From Ornithinimicrobium sp. (lineage in GTDB: Bacteria; Actinomycetota; Actinomycetes; Actinomycetales; Dermatophilaceae), in contig NZ_JAUNVI010000023.1 in NCBI RefSeq assembly GCF_030537745.1, positions 1-44,295 of the forward strand: a DNA stretch of 44,295 nt, given 5' to 3'. The notes beneath the pieces are model-generated. The model saw nothing but the letters and a program-made list of their open reading frames with translations, was not told where the DNA came from and did no database searches. Positions 7,791 to 14,835 of this stretch are shown one piece after another (the stretch's first letter is position 1; the number at the start of each line of letters is the position of its first letter). A program made the translations under genes and the position numbers.

Positions 7791-8389
7791 GAGTTCTCCG
7801 CCACGCGGTCCTCTACGCCATCATCATCGGCATCGTGAGCGCGCCTGCCGCTCTTTCGGCGGACGAGGCACCATTGCCCCCGGATTACCAGACGCCCGTC
7901 TCCATCGTCACCGTGTTGAAGGCCTGGGAGGCTCCCCGCTCTTCGGTCTCGCTCTTCTACATCGACCCTGCGCAGGTGGAGACCGAGGCGTTGGAGCAGG
8001 CGCTGGCGGTGACCAGTGACGGTGGCGAGCAGGTCGTGCAGCTCTCCGACCGATTCCTCTTCGCGTTCGATTCCGCCGAGCTGAGGCCTACGGCGCAAAG
8101 CAGCCTGAACACCGTGGCCGCACTACTCGGCGAGTCGGCGAGCCCAGTCGAGGTGATCGGGCACACCGACAGCCTCGGCACCGACGAGATCAACCAGCCA
8201 CTGTCGGAGGACCGCGCTCGCGCTGTGGCGGACTACTTGGTCGAGCATGGCATCGATGAGGATCGGATCACCTCCTCCGGAAAGGGCTCGACCCAGCCGA
8301 TCGCCGACAACACGTACCCGGACGGTCGGGACAACCCGCAGGGTAGGCAGGAGAACCGTCGCGTCGAAGTCCGCTACTCGCGCGGCTAG
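7787..8389 (+). CDS. OmpA-domain (peptidoglycan-binding) secreted protein
   Basis: This 200-residue protein starts with GTG and has an N-terminal signal peptide (VLYAIIIGIVSAPAALSA). An OmpA C-terminal domain occupies about residues 85-198: FAFDSAELRPTAQSSLNTVAALL, then GHTDSLGTDEINQPLSEDRARAVADYL, and finally NRRVEVRY. The conserved aspartate and arginine that bind diaminopimelate are in the TDS...LSEDRA segment and the NRRVE motif. In an actinobacterium it would tether to peptidoglycan outside the membrane. It is coupled to the lipoprotein gene by a 4-base overlap. Confidence 0.87.
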   Translation: MRVLRHAVLYAIIIGIVSAPAALSADEAPLPPDYQTPVSIVTVLKAWEAPRSSVSLFYIDPAQVETEALEQALAVTSDGGEQVVQLSDRFLFAFDSAELRPTAQSSLNTVAALLGESASPVEVIGHTDSLGTDEINQPLSEDRARAVADYLVEHGIDEDRITSSGKGSTQPIADNTYPDGRDNPQGRQENRRVEVRYSRG

Positions 8390-8531
8390 CCCTGCGCTCA
8401 CCGTAGGTCGCGCGTCTGCTCAACGCTGGGCGCCGCCGCGATAATCTGCTCACGCGCATGGCCATCACAGCGCGGATCACCGGGCCCTGACTGGTATTCA
8501 GCGCACACCGATGATGTTCGCACCGGTGACG

Positions 8532-9539
8532 TTATCGCGTGCTTCCGGACGAAGACCGCACGATCAGGCGGGGCGTCAGTCGCACAGAACTCGCGCTCCT
8601 GCCGCCAATCACCGCCAGCAGCGCGGACATCGCCGCGCGCCCAACCTCGACCAGCCGTGAGTCCACAGTCGTCAATGGCACCGGCAGCGCGGCAGCAAGG
8701 TCCAGGTTGTTGTAACCGACTAAGGCGATGTCGTCGGGGACCGAGCGCCCCCGGTCACGCAGAGTCGCGAGCACACCGAGCGCGACGTCATCGCTGGTTG
8801 CGAAGATCGCGGTCACGTCCGGATCTGCATCGAGCACCTGTGCTGCGGCTGCCGAGCCCGAGCGCAGGTCAAACGCACAGGGCACCACGAGCTGACCGGG
8901 GATGTGGACACCGGCCTCGGCACACACGTCCAAGAACCCCTGGGTCCGCTCGTCACCCGTGCTGGCTCGGGTGTCGCCTGCCACAACACCGAACCTGCGA
9001 TGCCCCAACGAGAGCAGATGCTCGCCGATCAGCCTGCCACCGAGCCGGTCGTCGGTCCCGATGCTGAGACGATCAGGGAGGCAGCGGAGGGCCAGGACGT
9101 GCGGCACGCGGGCCGCCTCTAGTGCCCCGATAATGTTGGAGTCGTAGCGGGAGTCCGCGACGATCACGCCGTCCACCTGGCGCGCGAGCAGCCGCTGGAG
9201 TCGTTGCTGACGTAGGTCGGGTCGGTCAAGAGTATTGGCGACCAGGGTGGCATAGCCAGCATCCATCGCGGCTTCATCGACCCCTGCGTAGACCGTGGCC
9301 AGCACGGCGTCAGTCAGCCGTGGCACCAGCATGCCGATGACGAGCGAGCGTCCTGTGCGCAGAGCCCGGGCAGCCAGGTTGGACCGATAGCCCCGCTCCA
9401 TCGCCAGGTGGCGGACTTGGTCGACCATCGACGACGAGATGCCGCTCGGCGGCTCGGAGAGCGCGCGCGACACGGTGGAGACGTGCACGCCGAGCTCTCG
9501 CGCCAGGCTGGCCAGCGTCGGCGCTGGATCGGACGACAT
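8532..9539 (-). CDS. LacI-family transcriptional repressor of the adjacent amidohydrolase operon
   Basis: This 335-residue protein has the LacI helix-turn-helix at residues 9-35 (TLASLARELGVHVSTVSRAL), a hinge region, and a periplasmic-binding-protein-like sensor domain. The sensor includes RSLVIGMLVPRLTDAVLA, FGVVAGDTRAST near residue 185, VTAIFATSDDVALGVL and DIALVGYNNLDLA. It is divergently transcribed from the amidase-type operon, with two matching palindromes in between. Self-regulation and control of that operon by a substrate-derived inducer are therefore likely (inference). Its length is standard and no key residue appears missing. Confidence 0.9.
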   Translation of the reverse strand: MSSDPAPTLASLARELGVHVSTVSRALSEPPSGISSSMVDQVRHLAMERGYRSNLAARALRTGRSLVIGMLVPRLTDAVLATVYAGVDEAAMDAGYATLVANTLDRPDLRQQRLQRLLARQVDGVIVADSRYDSNIIGALEAARVPHVLALRCLPDRLSIGTDDRLGGRLIGEHLLSLGHRRFGVVAGDTRASTGDERTQGFLDVCAEAGVHIPGQLVVPCAFDLRSGSAAAAQVLDADPDVTAIFATSDDVALGVLATLRDRGRSVPDDIALVGYNNLDLAAALPVPLTTVDSRLVEVGRAAMSALLAVIGGRSASSVRLTPRLIVRSSSGSTR

Positions 9540-9559
9540 GCATTGAGTGTGCCGAACCC

Positions 9560-9604
9560 TTGACGCAGAAGCAATCGTTTGCTTAGATTACGCAATCGTT
9601 CGCG
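9560..9604 (+). promoter_or_regulatory. Promoter with two LacI-type operators
   Basis: TTGACG (9560-9565) and TTAGAT (9583-9588) are spaced by 17 bp, a near-consensus sigma-70-like promoter facing the amidohydrolase operon. Operator 1, AGCAATCGTTTGCT (9570-9583), fills the spacer. Operator 2, CGCAATCGTTCGCG (9591-9604), covers the expected start of transcription. Both share GCAATCGTT and are pseudo-palindromic around a central CG, as LacI-family sites are. Their centres are exactly 21 bp apart, two helical turns, so two dimers would bind on the same face. Confidence 0.82.
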
Positions 9605-9666
9605 TGAGCACGCGTGACGTGAGCACCAGGCCGACGAAGCCCACCCGCGAGCGAGGAGTTGCAGAC

Positions 9667-10941
9667 ATGAGCGCTGCCGAGCGTGAGCCACAGGTCGTCG
9701 CGGACCGAGTCGATGCTGCGATCCACGCCCTCGCTGACGTGGTGGAGTCAGGGCGCCGCGGCTGGACGCGCACCGCGCTGGGCCCCGTGGATCGAGACGC
9801 TCGCGCGATCGTGCGCCGTTGGATGGTCGAGGCGGGTCTACAGACCTCCGTCGACGGTGCCGGCAACATCTTCGGTCTCCTCCCCGGCACCGGGTCGCGG
9901 GGACGCAGCTTGATGGTGGGCTCCCACACGGACACGGTGGACGGCGGTGGCCGCTTCGACGGGATCGTGGGGGTCGTGGGGGCGATCGAGGCCGTGCACG
10001 CACTGCGCGAGAGTAACCATCGGCTGGAGCACGACCTTGTCGTGGTCGACTTCTTCAATGAGGAACCCAACGAGTTCGGGCTGAGCTGCGTGGGTTCGCG
10101 CGCCATGGTCGGTGAGCTGAACGCAACCCACCTCGATCTGACCGACACGCACGGCATAACCCTGGCGCAGGCCCTGAGGCGGATCGGTATCGACGCCTCG
10201 TCTGCGCTGGCCTCGCGCTACGACTTCTCCGGCGTCGCCGCCTTCCTGGAGCTGCACATCGAGCAGGGTCCATACCTGGAGCAGCACGGGAGCCAGATCG
10301 GTCTCGTCGAGTCGATCACCGGGATCGCCCGCTTCCAGGCCCTCTTCTCCGGCCGGGCCGACCATGCCGGCACCATGCCGATGGACCGGCGGCACGACGC
10401 CGGGTGCGCGGCCGCCGGCACCGTCCTTGCCGTCGAGCGGATCGCCAGGCAGGGTCGAGACTCCAAGGGCACCTGCGGGCAGGTCACCTTCACCCCAGAG
10501 GCGACCAACGTCGTGACCGAGCACGCTGAGTTCCGAGGCGAGTTCCGAGGACCGGAGGCGCAGTGGCTCCGAACCGCCCAGGAAGCGCTCGTCTCGGCCG
10601 CGGAGGCGGAAGGATCCACGCGGGGCGTCACGGTCGAGATCGACTGGCTGCCTACCCAAGACCCGGCCCCTATGTCGGCCAGCGTGCTGTCCACCTTGTC
10701 CGGCGTCGTCGATGGCCTTGGTCTGTCCTCCTCCCGCCTGTTCAGCGGCGCGGAGCATGACGCCGCGATCCTGGCGCGTGCCGTGCCTGCTGGCCTGATC
10801 TTCGTCCCCTCTCAGGACGGACGCAGCCACTGCCCCGAGGAGTGGACAGACCTGCCGGATATCGCCGCAGGCGTCACTACCCTGACCCACGCGCTACTGG
10901 CCCTTGACCGGACCGCATCGACCATCGGAGCAACCTCGTGA
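9667..10941 (+). CDS. M20-family amidohydrolase (N-carbamoyl-amino-acid/allantoate hydrolase type)
   Basis: The 424-residue protein carries the di-metal motifs of Zn-dependent carbamoylases: GSHTDTV with His87 and Asp89, bridging Asp98 in GRFDG, NEEPNEFG with catalytic Glu132 and metal Glu133, and LHIEQGP and HAGTMPM further on. These enzymes cleave the ureido group of N-carbamoyl amino acids, allantoate or beta-ureidopropionate; which one applies here is not decided. The ATG at 9667 follows GAGGAG and lies downstream of the promoter, whereas an in-frame start at 9547 would lie upstream of it. It is the first gene of the six-gene operon and overlaps the next by four bases. Confidence 0.88.
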   Translation: MSAAEREPQVVADRVDAAIHALADVVESGRRGWTRTALGPVDRDARAIVRRWMVEAGLQTSVDGAGNIFGLLPGTGSRGRSLMVGSHTDTVDGGGRFDGIVGVVGAIEAVHALRESNHRLEHDLVVVDFFNEEPNEFGLSCVGSRAMVGELNATHLDLTDTHGITLAQALRRIGIDASSALASRYDFSGVAAFLELHIEQGPYLEQHGSQIGLVESITGIARFQALFSGRADHAGTMPMDRRHDAGCAAAGTVLAVERIARQGRDSKGTCGQVTFTPEATNVVTEHAEFRGEFRGPEAQWLRTAQEALVSAAEAEGSTRGVTVEIDWLPTQDPAPMSASVLSTLSGVVDGLGLSSSRLFSGAEHDAAILARAVPAGLIFVPSQDGRSHCPEEWTDLPDIAAGVTTLTHALLALDRTASTIGATS

Positions 10942-12014
10942 CCATCGCCCCCCACCTCGTGCCGATCCATGCCGTCCGGATCAGCGGCAAGGACCACCAC
11001 GAGCGTGGCCTAGCCCGTGGTCGAGCCTTGGCCGCGTCGATCCGCGCCACCGCACGATCCTATACCGACCACTTCACCCGGCTGGGCATCAGTGCAGCAG
11101 ACCAGCAGGAGGCCGCCGAAGCCTCGCTGTCCGCGCTGCACTCCTGGGGAAAGAATCTGCACGAGGAGGTGCAGGGCATCGCCGAGGGCGCCGACCTGGA
11201 CCTGGCGACGCTGGGCCGGACCATCGCCCGCACCGAGATCCTCACGCTGGCCCCCGGCCAGCCGGGCGAGTGCTCCACCCTGGCCTACCAGGCACCTGGT
11301 CGCTCGGTGAGTGCGCAGACCTGGGACTGGTATGCCGATTTCGTCACCAGCTGGCACCTCCACCGGGTGGATCCGGTCCGCGGCGAGGTCGCCCACGCGG
11401 GGTTCGCGGAGTACGGCATGCCCGGCAAGATCGGTCTGAACGCCGCAGGGGTCGGTGTCCACCTCAACATCCTGGCCCACCGCGACGACGCGCCAGGAGG
11501 GGTCCCGATCCACGCGGTGCTCGCGCGCATCCTGAGCGAGGCGACGACGGTCGAGCACGGCATCGAGCTCATCCGCTCCGCGCCGACCTCATCCTCCTCA
11601 GCTCTCACGCTGACCAGCGCAGACAGAGTCGCCATGGTCGAGGTCTCCCCCGGCCAGGTCTCGGTGCAAGACGGTCCGGGGTGGCTGCTACATACCAACC
11701 ACTTCGGGGCGCCCGAACACCAGGACGGCGCCCTCGTGCTCGCGCGCGACTGCACCAGCCACGACCGACTGGAGTTCCTGCAGAGCGCAGTGACAACCAG
11801 CCCGATCCCCCAGTCCTGCGACGACCTCATCCCGTTGATGTGCTCGCCTCTGGAGGCGGACGGCGTCGCGCTGCTGCCCGACCCCGCCCGGCCTGCACAG
11901 GAACGCGTGGCCACCCTGGTCACGGTCCAGATGGATCCGGCTGCCCGCTTGATCCGGCTCAGCCCCGGCGTTCCGCAGTTTGCCGAGGAGGTCAGCGTCA
12001 CCTATCACCTCTGA
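10938..12014 (+). CDS. C45-type autoproteolytic acyltransferase/amide hydrolase
   Basis: The 358-residue protein resembles peptidase family C45 (acyl-CoA:6-aminopenicillanate acyltransferase-like Ntn enzymes). The N-terminal part includes GLARGRALAASIRATARSY and EEVQGIAEGADLDL. The probable nucleophile is Cys112 in GECSTLAY, followed by SAQTWDWYADF (the usual QxxDW segment), GKIGLNAAGVGVHLNIL and LLHTNHF. In the family the chain is cut just before the cysteine to expose it as the catalytic amine/thiol. The residue before it is glutamate, not the common glycine or aspartate-glycine, so self-processing is predicted but not certain. GTG start, coupled by overlap to the upstream gene. Confidence 0.83.
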   Translation: MTIAPHLVPIHAVRISGKDHHERGLARGRALAASIRATARSYTDHFTRLGISAADQQEAAEASLSALHSWGKNLHEEVQGIAEGADLDLATLGRTIARTEILTLAPGQPGECSTLAYQAPGRSVSAQTWDWYADFVTSWHLHRVDPVRGEVAHAGFAEYGMPGKIGLNAAGVGVHLNILAHRDDAPGGVPIHAVLARILSEATTVEHGIELIRSAPTSSSSALTLTSADRVAMVEVSPGQVSVQDGPGWLLHTNHFGAPEHQDGALVLARDCTSHDRLEFLQSAVTTSPIPQSCDDLIPLMCSPLEADGVALLPDPARPAQERVATLVTVQMDPAARLIRLSPGVPQFAEEVSVTYHL

Positions 12015-12071
12015 CTGCCCCCTTCCCCACCACCACCTCCCCCGCATGACCTGACCAAGGAGTCTCTGAAG

Positions 12072-12089
12072 ATGAAGACCCGCACATGA
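12072..12089 (+). CDS. Five-codon leader frame coupled to the DUF5058 gene
   Basis: ATG at 12072 encodes MKTRT and stops at TGA 12087-12089, sharing ATGA with the DUF5058 start at 12086. AAGGAG (12057-12062) stands nine bases before this ATG, while nothing comparable precedes 12086. It may load ribosomes for the membrane gene by termination-reinitiation. Alternatively the real start is 12072 and a one-base change has split the frame. Confidence 0.4.
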   Translation: MKTRT

Positions 12090-12811
12090 TCAAACTTCAA
12101 GGCACGTCCACCGACATCGTCTCCATCGCTAACGCCCCCCTACTGTGGATCCTGGCGCTCAGCGTCCTCTCTGTGGTCCTCCTCCAGTCGGCCATCTACA
12201 TGATCGCGGTCCGCAAGAACGCAGCGGGCGCTGACATGAGCCAGCGCGAAGTCTTCCAGGCCTTCCGCGCAGGCGGCGTCGCGGCGATCGGCCCGTCGTT
12301 GGCCGTGGTGCTCGTCGCCATCGCGCTGCTGCCGCTCTTCGGCACGCCCGCGATCCTGGTCCGGATCGGCCTCATCGGGTCCGCCGCGACCGAGACCGCC
12401 TCCGCTTCGATCGCCGCTGGCACCATGGGCGCCAACCTCGGTGATGCCACCTACACCCGCGACGTCTTCGTCGTCGCCCTGATGGCGATGAGTCTTTCGG
12501 GTGCCTGCTGGATGCTCTCCACGCTCATCCTGACCCCCATCCTGGCCCGCGGCCAGGAGAGCCTGACCAAGGTCAACCCGGCCCTGATGGCGATCGTGCC
12601 GTCGGCTGCGCTCCTTGCGGCATTCTCCGGACTGACGGTCACCGAGCTGCCCAAGTCCTCGATCCACATTCTCGCGGTGGTCGTCTCGGCCGCAATCATG
12701 ACGGTCTCCCTGTTGATCGCCAAAAGCTTGAACCAGGCCTGGCTGCGCGAGTGGGCGCTGGGCTTCTCCATCATCGGTGGCCTCGTCGCCGCCTTCATCG
12801 CGACTAACTGA
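12086..12811 (+). CDS. DUF5058-family integral membrane protein, probable uptake component
   Basis: The 241-residue protein has about six helices and a DUF5058-like pattern: ANAPLLW near residue 17, QSAIYMIAVRKNAAG, FRAGGVAAIGPSLAVVL and VRIGLIGSAATETA. This family has no proven function. Here it sits between amide hydrolases and next to a second multi-pass protein, so the pair may form a transporter for the operon substrate (inference). The ATG at 12086 lacks its own close Shine-Dalgarno; it overlaps the stop of a five-codon mini-frame (12072-12089) that has one. Confidence 0.78.
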   Translation: MIKLQGTSTDIVSIANAPLLWILALSVLSVVLLQSAIYMIAVRKNAAGADMSQREVFQAFRAGGVAAIGPSLAVVLVAIALLPLFGTPAILVRIGLIGSAATETASASIAAGTMGANLGDATYTRDVFVVALMAMSLSGACWMLSTLILTPILARGQESLTKVNPALMAIVPSAALLAAFSGLTVTELPKSSIHILAVVVSAAIMTVSLLIAKSLNQAWLREWALGFSIIGGLVAAFIATN

Positions 12812-12824
12812 AAGGGACCCTGTG

Positions 12825-13559
12825 ATGAGTTCTTTCACGCCAGAGCAGGACGCCCTGTTCGCCGACTACACCCGCACCACCAACAGCTGGGGCCGGATCA
12901 CCCTCTTCGTGGGGTTCTTGATAGCGACCTCGGTGCCCTTCATTGTCTTGGCCACGACTGACGTCCAGGTCACGTTCGCTCAGATCTTCACCGCGTTCCT
13001 CGCGGTCGCCGCGGTCTACGGCGCCTTCTACATCATCGAGCCGGTGACCTACTTCCCGATTCTTGGGCCGGCCGGCATGTATCAGGCCTTCCTGATCGGC
13101 AACATCGCCAACAAGCTCATCCCGTCGGCGATCGTGGCCCAGTCCACGATCGGCGCCAAGCCTGGCACGCGCAAGGCCGCCTACGCCGCCACCGCCGCGA
13201 TCGCCGGCGCCGCTGCCGTGCACGTGATCTCGTTGGTGATCCTCGTTGGGATCCTCGGCACCTGGATCGTCTCGATCATGCCGGCCTCGATCACCGACGT
13301 CGCGCGCCTCTACATCCTGCCCTCGATCCTGGGTGGCGTCGTCGTCCAGCTCATGGCCACGCTCAAGCAGCCCAGGGCCACCGTCATCGCGATCGCGGTC
13401 TCACTGGCCGTCGTCTTCCTCCTGGTGCCCAACACCCCCAAGCTCGTGTCTTCCTTCGCCATCGCGCTGTGCGTGCTGTTTACGGTCCTGCTGTCGTGGT
13501 GGCTCCGGGGCAAGGAAATCGTCGAGGACGAAGACTCCGCCCACGCTCTCATCAACTGA
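12825..13559 (+). CDS. Multi-pass membrane protein, partner of the DUF5058 protein
   Basis: The 244-residue protein has about six to seven helices: ITLFVGFLIATSVPFIVLA near residues 25-43, FTAFLAVAAVYGAFYI, VHVISLVILVGILGTWIV, LGGVVVQLMATL, VIAIAVSLAVVFLLV and IALCVLFTVLLSWWL. A conserved-looking loop, GPAGMYQAFLIGNIANKLIPSAI, lies between helices two and four. It begins 13 bases after the DUF5058 gene with an AAAGGGA ribosome site. I do not recognise a named family with certainty. Size, topology and tandem position suggest the two proteins form one transporter or channel unit. Confidence 0.75.
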   Translation: MSSFTPEQDALFADYTRTTNSWGRITLFVGFLIATSVPFIVLATTDVQVTFAQIFTAFLAVAAVYGAFYIIEPVTYFPILGPAGMYQAFLIGNIANKLIPSAIVAQSTIGAKPGTRKAAYAATAAIAGAAAVHVISLVILVGILGTWIVSIMPASITDVARLYILPSILGGVVVQLMATLKQPRATVIAIAVSLAVVFLLVPNTPKLVSSFAIALCVLFTVLLSWWLRGKEIVEDEDSAHALIN

Positions 13560-13580
13560 TCGACGAAGAAAGTGGACACT

Positions 13581-14807
13581 ATGACGCTCAATCCCGCACT
13601 CGTCCAAGACCTCGACAGCAACTTGGAGTCGCTCGTCGAGCTGTACAAGGAGTTTCACCAGATTCCTGAGCTCTCGATGCAGGAGCATGCGACAGCCCAG
13701 AAGATCACCTCCATCGTCCAGAGTTACGGCTACGACGCCTTCAGCTGCGGCACCACGGGCGTAGTCGCCACGCTCAAGAACGGCGATGGTCCGGTCATCG
13801 CCTACCGCGCCGATACCGACGGTCTGCCCATCCAGGAAGACACCGGGGTGGATTTTGCCTCCACCGCGCGGGGCACCCTGCCCGACGGCACCCAGGTCCC
13901 GGTGATGCATGGCTGCGGCCACGACACGCACATCAGCGTTGGGCTGGAGACCGCACGCCTGCTCGCCGAGCATCGAGACCTGTGGTCCGGCACCGTGGTC
14001 TTCCTCTTCCAGCCGGGTGAGGAAACCTCCGAGGGCGCCGCAGGAATGCTCGCCGACGGTCTCTGGGACCGGGCCCCCAAGCCCTCTGCGATCTTCGGTC
14101 AGCACGTGTGGCCTGCTGTCGCGGGCACCGTCAACGTCTCGGTCGGCACCGCGATGGCGATGGCGAACTGTCTGGAAGTCACGGTCCACGGCAAGCAGGC
14201 ACACGGGTCGCAGCCGGAGAACTCGATCGACCCAGTCGTGCTCGGTGCCTTCATGGTGACCCGACTGCAGACCGTCGTCTCCCGCGAGATCTCGGCGCGC
14301 GAGGCCGTGGTGCTGACGATCGCGACCTTCCACGCCGGGCTGAAGGAAAACATCATCCCGGACAGGGCGGTCTTCACCATCAACCTGCGCACCTTCGACG
14401 AGGAGGCGCGCGCGAAGGCGATGGGTGCCATCGAGCGGATCATCCGCGCGGAGGCCGCGGGCGCTGGAGCACCGGAGCCGGAGATCAGGCAGATGTTTGA
14501 GTTCCCCCGGTGCTACAACGACCCGGACCTGACCACGGACCTGATCGGCTCCCTCCGGGCCGAGCTGGGCGAGGACTCGGTCATCGAGTCCGCAGCAGTC
14601 ACCGGCTCCGAGGACGTGGGACGCTTCGGCGACGAGATCGGCGTGCCGTACGTCTACTGGTTCTTCGGCGGACATACCAAGGAAGCGTTGGAGGCCGGAG
14701 CATCCGGCAACCACTCCCCGATGTTCCTGCCCGACGACGTCTCCACCGCCCTGCGGACCGGCGTCCGCGCGGCACTCACGGCCCTCGTGGGTCACCTGCA
14801 GAAGTAG
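13581..14807 (+). CDS. M20D-family amidohydrolase (hippurate/N-acyl-amino-acid type)
   Basis: The 408-residue protein begins with the M20D pattern YKEFHQIPELSMQEHAT (residues 22-38). It has the metal site MHGCGHDTH with His110, Cys112 and His114, and the PGEE pair at Glu147/Glu148. Further on are FGQHVWP and the dimerisation-domain segment GKQAHGSQPENSIDPV. Cys112 is the extra metal ligand typical of the hippuricase/IAA-amino-acid hydrolase branch, so N-acyl amino acids are likely substrates. ATG 13581 is preferred; GTG 13572 is in frame and nearly as plausible. Position in the operon suggests a second deacylation step beside the first M20 enzyme. Confidence 0.88.
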   Translation: MTLNPALVQDLDSNLESLVELYKEFHQIPELSMQEHATAQKITSIVQSYGYDAFSCGTTGVVATLKNGDGPVIAYRADTDGLPIQEDTGVDFASTARGTLPDGTQVPVMHGCGHDTHISVGLETARLLAEHRDLWSGTVVFLFQPGEETSEGAAGMLADGLWDRAPKPSAIFGQHVWPAVAGTVNVSVGTAMAMANCLEVTVHGKQAHGSQPENSIDPVVLGAFMVTRLQTVVSREISAREAVVLTIATFHAGLKENIIPDRAVFTINLRTFDEEARAKAMGAIERIIRAEAAGAGAPEPEIRQMFEFPRCYNDPDLTTDLIGSLRAELGEDSVIESAAVTGSEDVGRFGDEIGVPYVYWFFGGHTKEALEAGASGNHSPMFLPDDVSTALRTGVRAALTALVGHLQK

Positions 14808-14835
14808 CACCACTCTTCCCCCGAAGGAGATCGTG

